From Bacteroidia bacterium (GTDB lineage Bacteria; Bacteroidota; Bacteroidia; Flavobacteriales; Flavobacteriaceae): a DNA stretch of 22,625 nt. The notes under the pieces are model-generated. The model saw nothing but the letters and a program-made list of their open reading frames with translations. It ran no database searches and had not been told where the DNA came from. The position numbers were made by a program, and so were the translations under genes. Where the stretch lies: positions 1-22,625 of the forward strand of contig JAHHLF010000243.1 in assembly GCA_018679315.1 (NCBI GenBank). Direction: 5' to 3'. Shown piece by piece: positions 15,683 to 22,625 of this stretch (its first letter is position 1; each line of letters opens with the position of its first letter).

Positions 15683-17475
15683 TCGTTTAGTTTAAGAACA
15701 GCCATAAAAGCCTGTTGGGGAATCTCAACATTACCTACCTGTCTCATTCTTTTCTTTCCTTTCTTTTGCTTTTCCAGCAGCTTTCGTTTCCTGGTGATAT
15801 CGCCCCCATAACACTTTGCAGTTACATCTTTTCTTAGAGCTTTAATGGTCTCTCTTGAAATGATCTTTGAACCAATAGCTGCCTGGATTGGGATATCGAA
15901 CTGCTGACGGGGAATAAGCTCTTTAAGTTTTTCACACATCCTTTTACCTATGTGATGCGCATTATCAAAGTGCACCAAAGCAGATAATGCATCAACTGGC
16001 TGGGCATTCAGGAGGATATCTACACGAACCAATTTCGATACACGCATACCAATAGGCGCATAATCAAAAGAGGCATAGCCTTTTGAAACAGTCTTTAATC
16101 GGTCGTAAAAATCAAAAACTATTTCGGCAAGCGGCATGTCAAAATTCAGCTCAACACGCTCAGTTGTTAGATATGTCTGATTGGTGATCTGTCCGCGTTT
16201 ATCAATACACAACGACATGACATTCCCCACAAAATCGGATTTTGTAATAATTGTAGCCTTTATATAAGGTTCTTCAACCCTGCTTATTGTGGAAGGCTCA
16301 GGTAAGTCAGAAGGATTATTAACGATAATAGGGACGTCCGGATTTTTGGTAGAATAGGCAAAGTAGCTCACATTGGGAACTGTAGTAATTACGGTCATCC
16401 CAAATTCACGCTCTAATCGTTCCTGGACGATCTCCATGTGCAACATGCCCAAAAACCCACATCGAAATCCAAATCCCAGAGCGGCACTGCTTTCAGGGGT
16501 GAACACCAGAGAAGCGTCATTGAGTTGAAGCTTTTCCATGGAAGAGCGCAATTCCTCAAAATCTTCTGTATCAACGGGATAGATCCCGGCAAAGACCATG
16601 GGCTTAACGTCTTCAAAACCTTCAATTGCATCAGGAGTGGGATTTTTGGCATCGGTTACGGTGTCCCCCACCTTAACTTCCCTCGCATCCTTAATACCAG
16701 TGATAAGATAGCCTACATCCCCGGTGTTAATTTTTGGTCGAGGTTCTTTATTTAGCTTGAGCGTACCTACTTCATCTGCAAAATAATCCTTGCCTGTCGC
16801 AAGGAATTTTATCTTTTGCCCTTTGGTAATACTGCCATTAAAGACTCGGAAATAAGTCTCAACGCCCCGAAAGGAATTGTATACCGAGTCGAATACCAAT
16901 GCCTGAAGCGGGGCCTCCGGATCACCGTCCGGCGAAGGGACCTTGTCGATTATTGCTTTAAGGATATTAGCTATACCAACCCCTTCTTTTGCACTGGCAT
17001 GGATCACCTCATCCGGATCACAACCTAAGAGATCTACAATATCATCTGTGACCTCATCCGGTTTAGCACTGGGTAGATCTACCTTATTTAATACGGGGAT
17101 GATCTCCAGGTCATTTTCCAATGCCAAATACAGATTAGAAATAGTTTGAGCCTGGATACTCTGAGCGGCATCAACAACTAGTAAAGCGCCTTCGCAAGCA
17201 GCAATAGATCGGGATACTTCATAGGAAAAATCCACATGACCGGGGGTGTCAATTAGATTGAGCACATACTCCTCACCATCCAATTCATAATTCATTTGAA
17301 TGGCATGACTTTTAATGGTAATACCCCGCTCCCTTTCCAGGTCCATGTCATCGAGTAATTGCGCCTTCTTCTCACGCTCGGTTACTGATCCCGTAAAATC
17401 CAACAGACGATCTGCCAGGGTGCTTTTACCATGGTCAATATGGGCTATAATACAGAAGTTGCGAATGTGCTTCAT
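15679..17475 (-). CDS. lepA: Elongation factor 4 (LepA), ribosome-associated translational GTPase
   Basis: 598 residues, the normal length for LepA/EF4. The GTPase domain starts at once with the P-loop AHIDHGKST (11-19), followed by the DTPGHVDF switch II motif and NKVD for guanine recognition. EF-G-like domains and the LepA-specific C-terminal domain follow, the latter ending in a lysine-rich KRKLLEKQKKGKKRMR region and VEIPQQAF. EF4 binds the ribosome and acts in translation elongation or initiation under some conditions. ATG at 17475 is the natural start. A promoter box lies in the short gap upstream (17507-17514), so it need not depend on readthrough from the lipoprotein gene above it. 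Its TAA stop overlaps the antiporter TAA. Confidence 0.98.
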   Translation of the reverse strand: MKHIRNFCIIAHIDHGKSTLADRLLDFTGSVTEREKKAQLLDDMDLERERGITIKSHAIQMNYELDGEEYVLNLIDTPGHVDFSYEVSRSIAACEGALLVVDAAQSIQAQTISNLYLALENDLEIIPVLNKVDLPSAKPDEVTDDIVDLLGCDPDEVIHASAKEGVGIANILKAIIDKVPSPDGDPEAPLQALVFDSVYNSFRGVETYFRVFNGSITKGQKIKFLATGKDYFADEVGTLKLNKEPRPKINTGDVGYLITGIKDAREVKVGDTVTDAKNPTPDAIEGFEDVKPMVFAGIYPVDTEDFEELRSSMEKLQLNDASLVFTPESSAALGFGFRCGFLGMLHMEIVQERLEREFGMTVITTVPNVSYFAYSTKNPDVPIIVNNPSDLPEPSTISRVEEPYIKATIITKSDFVGNVMSLCIDKRGQITNQTYLTTERVELNFDMPLAEIVFDFYDRLKTVSKGYASFDYAPIGMRVSKLVRVDILLNAQPVDALSALVHFDNAHHIGKRMCEKLKELIPRQQFDIPIQAAIGSKIISRETIKALRKDVTAKCYGGDITRKRKLLEKQKKGKKRMRQVGNVEIPQQAFMAVLKLND

Positions 17476-17506
17476 GGGGCTTTATCAGCTGTTGCCTGCA
17501 GGGCTG

Positions 17507-17514
17507 CAAAGATA
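17507..17514 (-). promoter_or_regulatory. -7 promoter box for lepA
   Basis: On the minus strand the bases read TATCTTTG, an exact TAnnTTTG match, in the 52-base gap between the lipoprotein stop and lepA. A start near 17500 would give a leader of about 25 bases. No clear -33 element was found. Confidence 0.55.
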
Positions 17515-17527
17515 CGGTTTCACCGGC

Positions 17528-18634
17528 TTATTCCTGCCATTCGGCAATAAACAAATTGGTGTCTCGCGTGCCTCCGTTATTTCTGTTGCTTGAAAATGCC
17601 AGGTATTTCCCATCATTCGAGAAGACTGGAAAGGCATCAAATGTCTTCCCATGAGTTACACGTTCCAGGTTTTTCCCATCTATATCGATTAGATAAAGAT
17701 TGAAGGGAAAGCCACGTTCAGCCTCAAAATTGCTCGAGAATAAGATCTTTTCTCCGGATGGATGGAAAAATGGGCTCCAATTCGCATTCCCCAGAAAAGT
17801 TAACTGTTTCAGATCACTGCCATCTGCATTGCAAATGAACAGCTCCATTTCCGTAGGCTGAACCAGCCCTTGTGCCAGGAGGTCTTTATACTCCTTAATA
17901 GCTTCCTCAGTTGTTGGCCTGGAAGCTCTAAAAATAATCTTTGTCCCATCAGGGGAGAAAAAAGCACCACCGTCATAGCCGAGTTCGTCGGTGATCTGCT
18001 TTACATCAGATCCATCCAGATTCATGGTATATAATTCCAGATCACCACTGCGCATGGAGGTGAAAACTATCTTGTCGCCTGTTGGAGAAACGGTCGCCTC
18101 GGCATCATAGCCCGGTTCATCGGTTAGTTGTGCTGTAATATTACCTTCCAGATCGGCGACGAAAATGTCGAAGGAATCATAAACCGGCCAAACGTATTTT
18201 CCATTTTTTCTCAGTGGAACTTCAGGGCATTCTTCATTCACAAGATGGGTTGAGCCATAGACGAAATGTTCATTGTCAGGCAAAAAATAAGCACAGGTAG
18301 TACGCCCTTTCCCTGTACTGATCATAGGAGGAATAGTATCCTTGAAGATATCGCCTACATTCATAAGGTACATCTGATCACACTCCATGCCCCAATTCTC
18401 ATTATTCGATTGAAAGACCATTTTGGAATCATCAAAACTCCAGTAGGCCTCAGCATTGTCGCCTCCAAAAGTGATCTGCTTAATAGATTTAAAATATTTT
18501 TCTTCCGGATATATCAACGTGTCTGATCCGGCCATGAGTGTTGTTTCTTCAGAAATGTCTGCTTTTTTAGTTTCATTGGCTTGTTTACATGAAAAACCAA
18601 GAACAAAAACAAATATCCATAGGTACTTTTTCAT
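17528..18634 (-). CDS. PD40/TolB-type beta-propeller lipoprotein
   Basis: 368 residues from ATG 18634. The start MKKYLWIFVFVLGFSC is a short signal ending in Cys16, a likely lipoprotein site. The rest holds repeated WD40-like PD40 blades, seen as SPTGDKIVFTSMRSGDLELY, then FSPDGTKIIFRAS, HPSGEKILFSSN and SNDGKYLAFSSNRNNGG, each with a preceding D-G-[ST]-[DN]-x-K-[QR]-[IL]-T type strand. TolB-like propellers bind proteins or peptides; no catalytic domain is attached. A TTG further upstream (18667) is in frame but would overlap the divergent control region. It is divergent from the M28 peptidase gene and shares a bidirectional promoter with it, so the two lipoproteins may be expressed together (inference). 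Confidence 0.88.
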   Translation of the reverse strand: MKKYLWIFVFVLGFSCKQANETKKADISEETTLMAGSDTLIYPEEKYFKSIKQITFGGDNAEAYWSFDDSKMVFQSNNENWGMECDQMYLMNVGDIFKDTIPPMISTGKGRTTCAYFLPDNEHFVYGSTHLVNEECPEVPLRKNGKYVWPVYDSFDIFVADLEGNITAQLTDEPGYDAEATVSPTGDKIVFTSMRSGDLELYTMNLDGSDVKQITDELGYDGGAFFSPDGTKIIFRASRPTTEEAIKEYKDLLAQGLVQPTEMELFICNADGSDLKQLTFLGNANWSPFFHPSGEKILFSSNFEAERGFPFNLYLIDIDGKNLERVTHGKTFDAFPVFSNDGKYLAFSSNRNNGGTRDTNLFIAEWQE

Positions 18635-18642
18635 AAGAAGAG

Positions 18643-18650
18643 TATTTTTG
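18643..18650 (+). promoter_or_regulatory. -7 promoter box for the M28 peptidase gene
   Basis: TATTTTTG is an exact TAnnTTTG match. Transcription would start near 18657, about 13 bases before the ATG at 18670. It forms the left arm of a near-palindrome with the minus-strand box at 18653-18660. Confidence 0.6.
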
Positions 18651-18652
18651 CG

Positions 18653-18660
18653 CAAAAGTA
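18653..18660 (-). promoter_or_regulatory. -7 promoter box for the PD40 lipoprotein gene
   Basis: On the minus strand the bases read TACTTTTG, an exact TAnnTTTG match. Transcription would start near 18646, about 12 bases before the ATG at 18634. Only two bases (CG) separate it from the plus-strand box. Confidence 0.6.
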
Positions 18661-18669
18661 GTTGCAAAG

Positions 18670-19896
18670 ATGAAGAATAGCTTAATTATTACCGCATTAA
18701 TCGTATTAATTTTTTCATGTAAGAAAGAAGCTCCTATTGTCGTAAGCCTGGAAGATGATGTCAGGTTATTGGCGAGTGATTCGCTAAAAGGCAGAGGGAC
18801 GGGCACGCAAGGCGAATTAGATGCTGCCAACTATATAAAAAGCCGCATGGAAAGCCTCAAATTATCACCGGCTGGTGAGGATGGCGCGTATTTTCAATCG
18901 TTCACATTTGCCCAGGAAAGGGACCCGCATAAAGAAATAGAGTATGTAGGCGCTACAGATAGCACCACAACGGGGACCAATGTGCTGGGATACATTGATA
19001 ACCAGGCTGAGAATACCATCATTATCGGAGCACATTTTGACCACCTGGGAATGGGTGGCCAGGGGTCACTCCACAGAGGAGAGCCGGCAATTCACAATGG
19101 CGCCGATGATAATGCCAGTGGCGTCGCCGTAATGCTGAAACTTGCAAAAATGCTGGAGAACACCCACACATCGAACAATTATTTGTTCATGGCCTTTTCG
19201 GGCGAGGAACTTGGGCTTCTGGGTTCAAATTACTTCGCAAAAAACCCAACAGTTTCATTAGATAAAGTGAACTATATGCTGAATATGGATATGGTGGGAA
19301 GGCTGCGTGCAGACAGCACCTTATCTGTTAGCGGCACGGGTACTTCAAACCTGTGGAATCAGGCTTTAAATGCGAATAACACTTCTTTTAAACTTGTACT
19401 CAAGGAATCTGGAGTTGGACCTTCAGATCACACTTCTTTTTATTTACAGGATATTCCTGTTCTCCATTTCTTTACCGGGCAACATGAAGACTATCACAAG
19501 CCGGGAGACGATTATGATAAACTGAATTACGAAGGAATGACCAAAATCTCAGACTATATCTATTCTGTAATAGGCGATCTTGACCAATCCGAAAAACTCA
19601 ACTTCAAAAAGACCAAAAACGAAAGCGAAGAAGTTCCGCGCTTTAAAGTAGGCTTAGGAGTTATTCCTGATTATTTATATGACGGAAAGGGCATGCGGAT
19701 CGACGGGATTAGCGAGGATAAACCCGCTCAAAAGGCAGGCTTGCAGAAAGGAGATATCGTGATTCAGCTAGGCGATAGCCTGGTTACAGACATGATGAGT
19801 TATATGCGCGCGCTCTCTTCGTTTGAAGAAGGCCAAAGCACAGAAGTAGTCGTTACACGCGATGGCGAGGATATCAAAGTCAAGATCACTTTCTGA
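18670..19896 (+). CDS. M28 family zinc peptidase lipoprotein with C-terminal PDZ domain
   Basis: 408 residues. A signal ending in LIFSC (Cys17) indicates a lipoprotein. The M28 zinc site is complete: His122 and Asp124 (GAHFDHLG), Asp146 (NGADDNASG), Glu179-Glu180 (SGEELGLLG), Asp207 (LNMDMVG) and His276 (DYHKPGDD). A PDZ domain occupies about 325-408 (VGLGVIPDY start, DKPAQKAGLQKGDIV core). M28 enzymes are mostly aminopeptidases acting on peptides outside the cytoplasm; the PDZ may recruit substrates. The ATG at 18670 sits about 13 bases after the predicted transcription start. The dihydrouridine synthase gene follows after 35 bases. Confidence 0.94.
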   Translation: MKNSLIITALIVLIFSCKKEAPIVVSLEDDVRLLASDSLKGRGTGTQGELDAANYIKSRMESLKLSPAGEDGAYFQSFTFAQERDPHKEIEYVGATDSTTTGTNVLGYIDNQAENTIIIGAHFDHLGMGGQGSLHRGEPAIHNGADDNASGVAVMLKLAKMLENTHTSNNYLFMAFSGEELGLLGSNYFAKNPTVSLDKVNYMLNMDMVGRLRADSTLSVSGTGTSNLWNQALNANNTSFKLVLKESGVGPSDHTSFYLQDIPVLHFFTGQHEDYHKPGDDYDKLNYEGMTKISDYIYSVIGDLDQSEKLNFKKTKNESEEVPRFKVGLGVIPDYLYDGKGMRIDGISEDKPAQKAGLQKGDIVIQLGDSLVTDMMSYMRALSSFEEGQSTEVVVTRDGEDIKVKITF

Positions 19897-19903
19897 TTTT
19901 TCG

Positions 19904-19911
19904 TAATTTTA
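19904..19911 (+). promoter_or_regulatory. Weak -7-like box before the dihydrouridine synthase gene
   Basis: TAATTTTA differs from TAnnTTTG only in its last base. It lies in the 35-base gap after the M28 stop and would start a transcript about 14 bases before the TTG at 19932. Readthrough from the M28 gene is an equally good explanation. Confidence 0.25.
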
Positions 19912-19931
19912 GAGGTTCAAAACGATACGAT

Positions 19932-20930
19932 TTGCCTAAGATCGGTAACATACAACTACCTGATTTTCCACTCCTACTTGCGCCGATGGAAGATGTAAGT
20001 GATCCTCCGTTCAGAGCGCTATGCAAGGAACAGGGAGCAGATGTAGTCTATACAGAATTTATTTCTTCAGAAGGCCTGATCCGGGATGCGGCCAAAAGTG
20101 TCATGAAGCTGGATATTTACGAAAAAGAACGCCCGGTGGGGATTCAGATCTTTGGAGCGAACCTGGATTCAATGTTACAATCGGTTGAGATCGTAGAGAG
20201 AACAAAACCGGATATTATCGACATCAATTTTGGTTGCCCGGTAAAAAAGGTGGTCAGCAAAGGCGCTGGTGCGGGTATCCTCAAGGATATTGATAAAATG
20301 GTAAGCCTGACTCAAGCCATGGTAAAGCGGACTAATTTACCGATTACCGTGAAGACGCGATTGGGATGGGATCACAATACGATACGCATTGTCGAAGTTG
20401 CCGAGCGATTGCAGGATGTAGGATGCCAGGCCATTGCCATACATGGGCGCACACGCGCTCAGATGTACAAAGGATCTGCAGATTGGGCTCCCATTGCAGA
20501 AGTAAAGAATAATTCCCGCATGCATATCCCGGTATTTGGCAATGGAGATGTTGATTCGCCTCAAGCAGCGCAAAAAATGCGGGATGAATATGGATTAGAC
20601 GGCGCAATGATTGGCAGGGCAAGTATTGGGAACCCCTGGTTTTTTAATGAGGTAAAGCACCATTTGAAAACAGGAGAACTACTAGATGCACCAAGCCTGT
20701 TGGAACGCGTTAACGCTGCCCGGAGACACCTGCAAATGGCCATTGATTGGAAAGGGGAAAAACTAGGCGTTTTTGAAACCCGTCGGCATTATTCAAATTA
20801 CTTCAGAGGCATACCTCATTTTAAAGAATACCGGATGAAAATGGTCACAAGTGATGACGCAAAAGATGTTTTTGCTGCCTTTGATGAAGTAGCTGAGAAG
20901 TTCGCGGATCACGTGTTTGTGAGCCCTTAG
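19932..20930 (+). CDS. dusB: tRNA-dihydrouridine synthase (DusB-like)
   Basis: 332 residues, typical of DusB. These FMN enzymes reduce uridine to dihydrouridine in the D-loop of tRNAs using NADPH. Family marks are LAPMEDVSDPPFR (16-28), the catalytic Cys102 in NFGCPVKKV, KTRLGW (141-146), HGRTRAQMYKG (171-181) and GNGDV followed by GAMIGRASIGNPW for FMN phosphate binding. The start is TTG at 19932: it gives PKIGNIQLPDFPLLLAPM, the expected N-terminus, and the only nearby ATG lies inside the conserved LAPMED motif. The choice of DusB over other Dus types is by overall similarity. Its TAG stop interlocks with the stop of the convergent permease gene. Confidence 0.95.
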   Translation: MPKIGNIQLPDFPLLLAPMEDVSDPPFRALCKEQGADVVYTEFISSEGLIRDAAKSVMKLDIYEKERPVGIQIFGANLDSMLQSVEIVERTKPDIIDINFGCPVKKVVSKGAGAGILKDIDKMVSLTQAMVKRTNLPITVKTRLGWDHNTIRIVEVAERLQDVGCQAIAIHGRTRAQMYKGSADWAPIAEVKNNSRMHIPVFGNGDVDSPQAAQKMRDEYGLDGAMIGRASIGNPWFFNEVKHHLKTGELLDAPSLLERVNAARRHLQMAIDWKGEKLGVFETRRHYSNYFRGIPHFKEYRMKMVTSDDAKDVFAAFDEVAEKFADHVFVSP

Positions 20931-22135
20931 TAGGCGAGTATTTTCTTAGTAACCCTATTGCTTGCAATTCTTGAGGCAATGATTCCGAGTACAACGATCG
21001 TGAGCAGCACGATTAGCACATTTACTAGCCGAAACTCAACCGGATAAGCCAAACTAGGCGTGATCTTTAGCCAGCCGAACTGAATTTGTGTCCAAACCAG
21101 GATACTCGCCAACAAGATTCCAAGTAGCCCCCCAAGACTGGTGACAAGTACTCCTTGCAGAAAATAGACCCTGCGAATTTCTTTTATGGTCGACCCAAGG
21201 CTGTACAAGGTTCTGGAATTCTTTTGCTTGTCGAGGATCATCATAATAATGGCCCCGACTACATTAAATAGGGCGATAATGAGAACCAGCGTAAAGATAA
21301 GATAGGTAGCCAGGTTTTCCGTGTTGAGCATACGGTATAAAGTGCTGTTTAATTCCTGGCGATTTTTCAATTGAACAGCACTTCCTAAAATGCTGGCAAT
21401 TTTGGCTTTCATAGCTAGTAAGTCCGTTTCCGGGGCTAGCTTAAAATTAATCCCGCTAACGGTCGTACTATCTTTTTCCAACAAAGCCTGCACCAGGTCG
21501 AGCTCGGCAAAAACATAGGATTTATCCAGTGTCTCTTCCACGACAAAGACACCGCTTAACACGAGCGGAAATTCATTATAGGGCTTTGCATTTAATCCTC
21601 CTCTGCCAAGGGAACCCTCCCCTGGTTTTGGCGCAAGCACGACGAGGGGATTCTTAAAATCATTAAGAGTTAAGCCAAGTAAATTTGCTACCCCAATCCC
21701 GGCGACTGCTAATTGTGAGTCTACCTCCCATTTACCCCAATAGATGGTACTGTCAATACCTGTGGCTTTAGGATACATCTCATCTACACCTTTGATTACA
21801 GCGACATGGCTTTTTTGCTCGTGAGAAAGGTAAACACGCTCTTCTAACTCCGGAGCGAAAGAAGTGATGTCTGTAAGCTTTAATAACTGGGAGCGATGCT
21901 CCTCCGTAAACGAGAAAAATTTTCCGCTTTGAGGCACAGCTTTAAGATCAGGATCAAAGGATTCACTAAAAGAAAGGCTGAAAGTTCTCAGGCCCGTAAA
22001 AGCAGAGAGGACGATCAACAATGCAGCCGCGCCTATGACGATAACAAGAAAGGTTATGAAATTGATAATATTTATCGCATTCTGGCTGCTTCTGGAGCGC
22101 ACGTACCTTTTTGCGATATAGAAAGGAAAATTCAA
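20927..22135 (-). CDS. LolC/LolE-type ABC transporter permease (FtsX/MacB family)
   Basis: 402 residues with the LolC/E layout: one N-terminal transmembrane helix (about 22-47), a large periplasmic domain (about 50-270), then three helices (about 275-301, 323-349, 370-391). The motif LYSLGSTIKEIRRVYFLQG (310-328) matches the cytoplasmic coupling segment of LolC/LolE proteins, which extract lipoproteins from the inner membrane together with an ATPase. No ATPase gene is in view. The start is TTG at 22135, giving NFPFYIAKRY, the expected N-terminus, two bases after the rbfA stop. Cotranscription with rbfA is therefore very likely. Lipoprotein release is the best guess; another FtsX-family role is possible. 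Confidence 0.9.
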   Translation of the reverse strand: MNFPFYIAKRYVRSRSSQNAINIINFITFLVIVIGAAALLIVLSAFTGLRTFSLSFSESFDPDLKAVPQSGKFFSFTEEHRSQLLKLTDITSFAPELEERVYLSHEQKSHVAVIKGVDEMYPKATGIDSTIYWGKWEVDSQLAVAGIGVANLLGLTLNDFKNPLVVLAPKPGEGSLGRGGLNAKPYNEFPLVLSGVFVVEETLDKSYVFAELDLVQALLEKDSTTVSGINFKLAPETDLLAMKAKIASILGSAVQLKNRQELNSTLYRMLNTENLATYLIFTLVLIIALFNVVGAIIMMILDKQKNSRTLYSLGSTIKEIRRVYFLQGVLVTSLGGLLGILLASILVWTQIQFGWLKITPSLAYPVEFRLVNVLIVLLTIVVLGIIASRIASNRVTKKILAY

Positions 22136-22137
22136 AT

Positions 22138-22530
22138 TCAGGTTTTTTTACGTTTCGGGAGCAGGTCTGGGTTGTCTATTGGATTTTCGCCCTTCTTCAA
22201 GGAATTATCGATCTTTTCTATATAGTCTAGTGAATCGTCGTGAAAAAATGCGAGTTCCGGTACACGCCTGAGTTGATCTTTTGTGCGTTTGGCAAGTTCA
22301 TTACGTATAAAAGGCAAGTTGTTCGTTATCCCTTCCATTATAACAGCAACCTTTGATTGTGGGAAGATGCTGACATATACTTTAGCGATTGAGAGGTCTG
22401 TGGTGACGGAAACTTTAGATACAGAGATGATGGTTCCCTTAAAACCACCATCAGTTGCAGCCCGTTGTAATATCTCGACCAGATCTTTTTGTATGACTCC
22501 AGCAATCTTCTTTTGTCGTTGCGTTTCCAT
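22138..22530 (-). CDS. rbfA: Ribosome-binding factor A
   Basis: 130 residues, the usual size for RbfA, a KH-domain protein that binds the 30S subunit and helps mature 16S rRNA. Recognisable parts are RQKKIAGVIQKDLVEIL at the start, ISVSKVSVTTDLSIAKVYVSIFP in the middle, and RRVPELAFFHDDSLDYIEKID near the end. I chose ATG at 22530 (METQRQKK); a GTG two codons upstream (22536) is the alternative. The LolC/E-type permease gene follows after 2 bases. A -7 box ends only 5 bases before the ATG, so the transcript may be nearly leaderless. Confidence 0.96.
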   Translation of the reverse strand: METQRQKKIAGVIQKDLVEILQRAATDGGFKGTIISVSKVSVTTDLSIAKVYVSIFPQSKVAVIMEGITNNLPFIRNELAKRTKDQLRRVPELAFFHDDSLDYIEKIDNSLKKGENPIDNPDLLPKRKKT

Positions 22531-22535
22531 TGCCA

Positions 22536-22543
22536 CAAAATTA
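22536..22543 (-). promoter_or_regulatory. -7 promoter box for rbfA
   Basis: On the minus strand the bases read TAATTTTG, an exact TAnnTTTG match. With the usual spacing, transcription would start at or next to the rbfA ATG (22530). A second promoter further upstream, outside the box, cannot be excluded. Confidence 0.4.
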
Positions 22544-22557
22544 CGTCAAATAATGCG

Positions 22558-22565
22558 TATTTTTG
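22558..22565 (+). promoter_or_regulatory. -7 promoter box for the methylmalonyl-CoA epimerase gene
   Basis: TATTTTTG is an exact TAnnTTTG match, 22 bases before the GTG at 22588. A start near 22572 gives a leader of about 16 bases, similar to the M28 gene in this window. Confidence 0.5.
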
Positions 22566-22587
22566 AGGCTTTATTAAGCGGAAAGAA

Positions 22588-22625
22588 GTGGATAAGATAG
22601 AGCACATTGGGATTGCGGTAAAAGA
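22588..22625 (+). CDS. mce: Probable methylmalonyl-CoA epimerase (only first 12 codons present)
   Basis: From a GTG at 22588 the frame reads M-DKIEHIGIAVK and runs off the right edge. This matches the highly conserved N-terminus of methylmalonyl-CoA epimerase, a metal-dependent vicinal-oxygen-chelate enzyme that interconverts the two epimers of methylmalonyl-CoA in propionate metabolism; the His in EHIGIAV is the first metal ligand. No ATG is available in this stretch, and a consensus promoter box lies at a fitting distance. With only 12 residues, another VOC-family protein cannot be ruled out. Confidence 0.65.
   Translation, partial: MDKIEHIGIAVK

Noticed and set aside
17494..17501. CCTGCAGG palindrome upstream of lepA
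   Set aside because: Eight bases is too short to stand out in a window of this size, and nothing else supports a site.
1..22625. CRISPR arrays, tRNA or rRNA genes, insertion sequences, prophage or defence genes
   Set aside because: I looked for direct repeats, cloverleaf-like stretches, transposase motifs and terminal inverted repeats and saw none; the gaps are too short to hide most of these.

Overview
The window looks like a chromosome segment from a member of the Bacteroidota, most likely a marine Flavobacteriaceae. Three things support this. Upstream gaps carry the Bacteroidota -7 promoter box TAnnTTTG rather than a sigma-70 -10 box. Purine-rich Shine-Dalgarno sites are not apparent before starts. 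The gene order rnpA / S41 peptidase and rbfA / LolC-E-type permease, and the protein sequences, read as flavobacterial. The region is dense: 17 protein genes (15 complete, one cut at each edge), about 0.5 kb of non-coding DNA in total, and no RNA gene, mobile element, CRISPR array or pseudogene that I can see.

Layout. 1-2965 (minus): rnpA, an exported S41 C-terminal processing protease overlapping it, and a PqqB-like metallo-beta-lactamase lipoprotein cut by the left edge. 3069-6126 (plus): a two-gene overlapping operon of a GCS2-type carboxylate-amine ligase fused to two CBS domains and an aspartoacylase/succinylglutamate desuccinylase-like zinc hydrolase; this is the least explained unit. 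6133-9634 (minus): a secreted M1 metallopeptidase and a subtilisin-like lipoprotein with a large insertion, apparently one operon from a promoter near 9670. 9726-13688 (minus): a tightly packed USP / SulP / MBL-hydrolase operon. 13829-15682 (plus): a CPA1-type cation/proton antiporter with a TrkA-N-like tail. 15679-18634 (minus): lepA and a PD40 beta-propeller lipoprotein. 18670-20930 (plus): an M28 peptidase lipoprotein with a PDZ domain, and a tRNA-dihydrouridine synthase. 20927-22530 (minus): rbfA and a LolC/LolE-type permease. 22588-22625 (plus): the first codons of a probable methylmalonyl-CoA epimerase.

Themes. Four exported or lipid-anchored peptidases (S41, M1, S8, M28) lie within 20 kb, which fits a protein-degrading heterotroph. 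Translation and RNA housekeeping genes (rnpA, lepA, dus, rbfA) are scattered among them. Ion handling (SulP, antiporter) is arranged divergently with a universal stress protein. All three convergent junctions are too tight for an intrinsic terminator, and two share a stop tetranucleotide. At least five genes appear to start with GTG or TTG.

Most worth a second look: the ligase-CBS plus deacylase operon; a near-palindromic bidirectional promoter at 18643-18660; a perfect 16-bp palindrome at 3001-3016; the unassigned C-terminal region of the SulP transporter; and a hairpin over the start of the PqqB-like gene.
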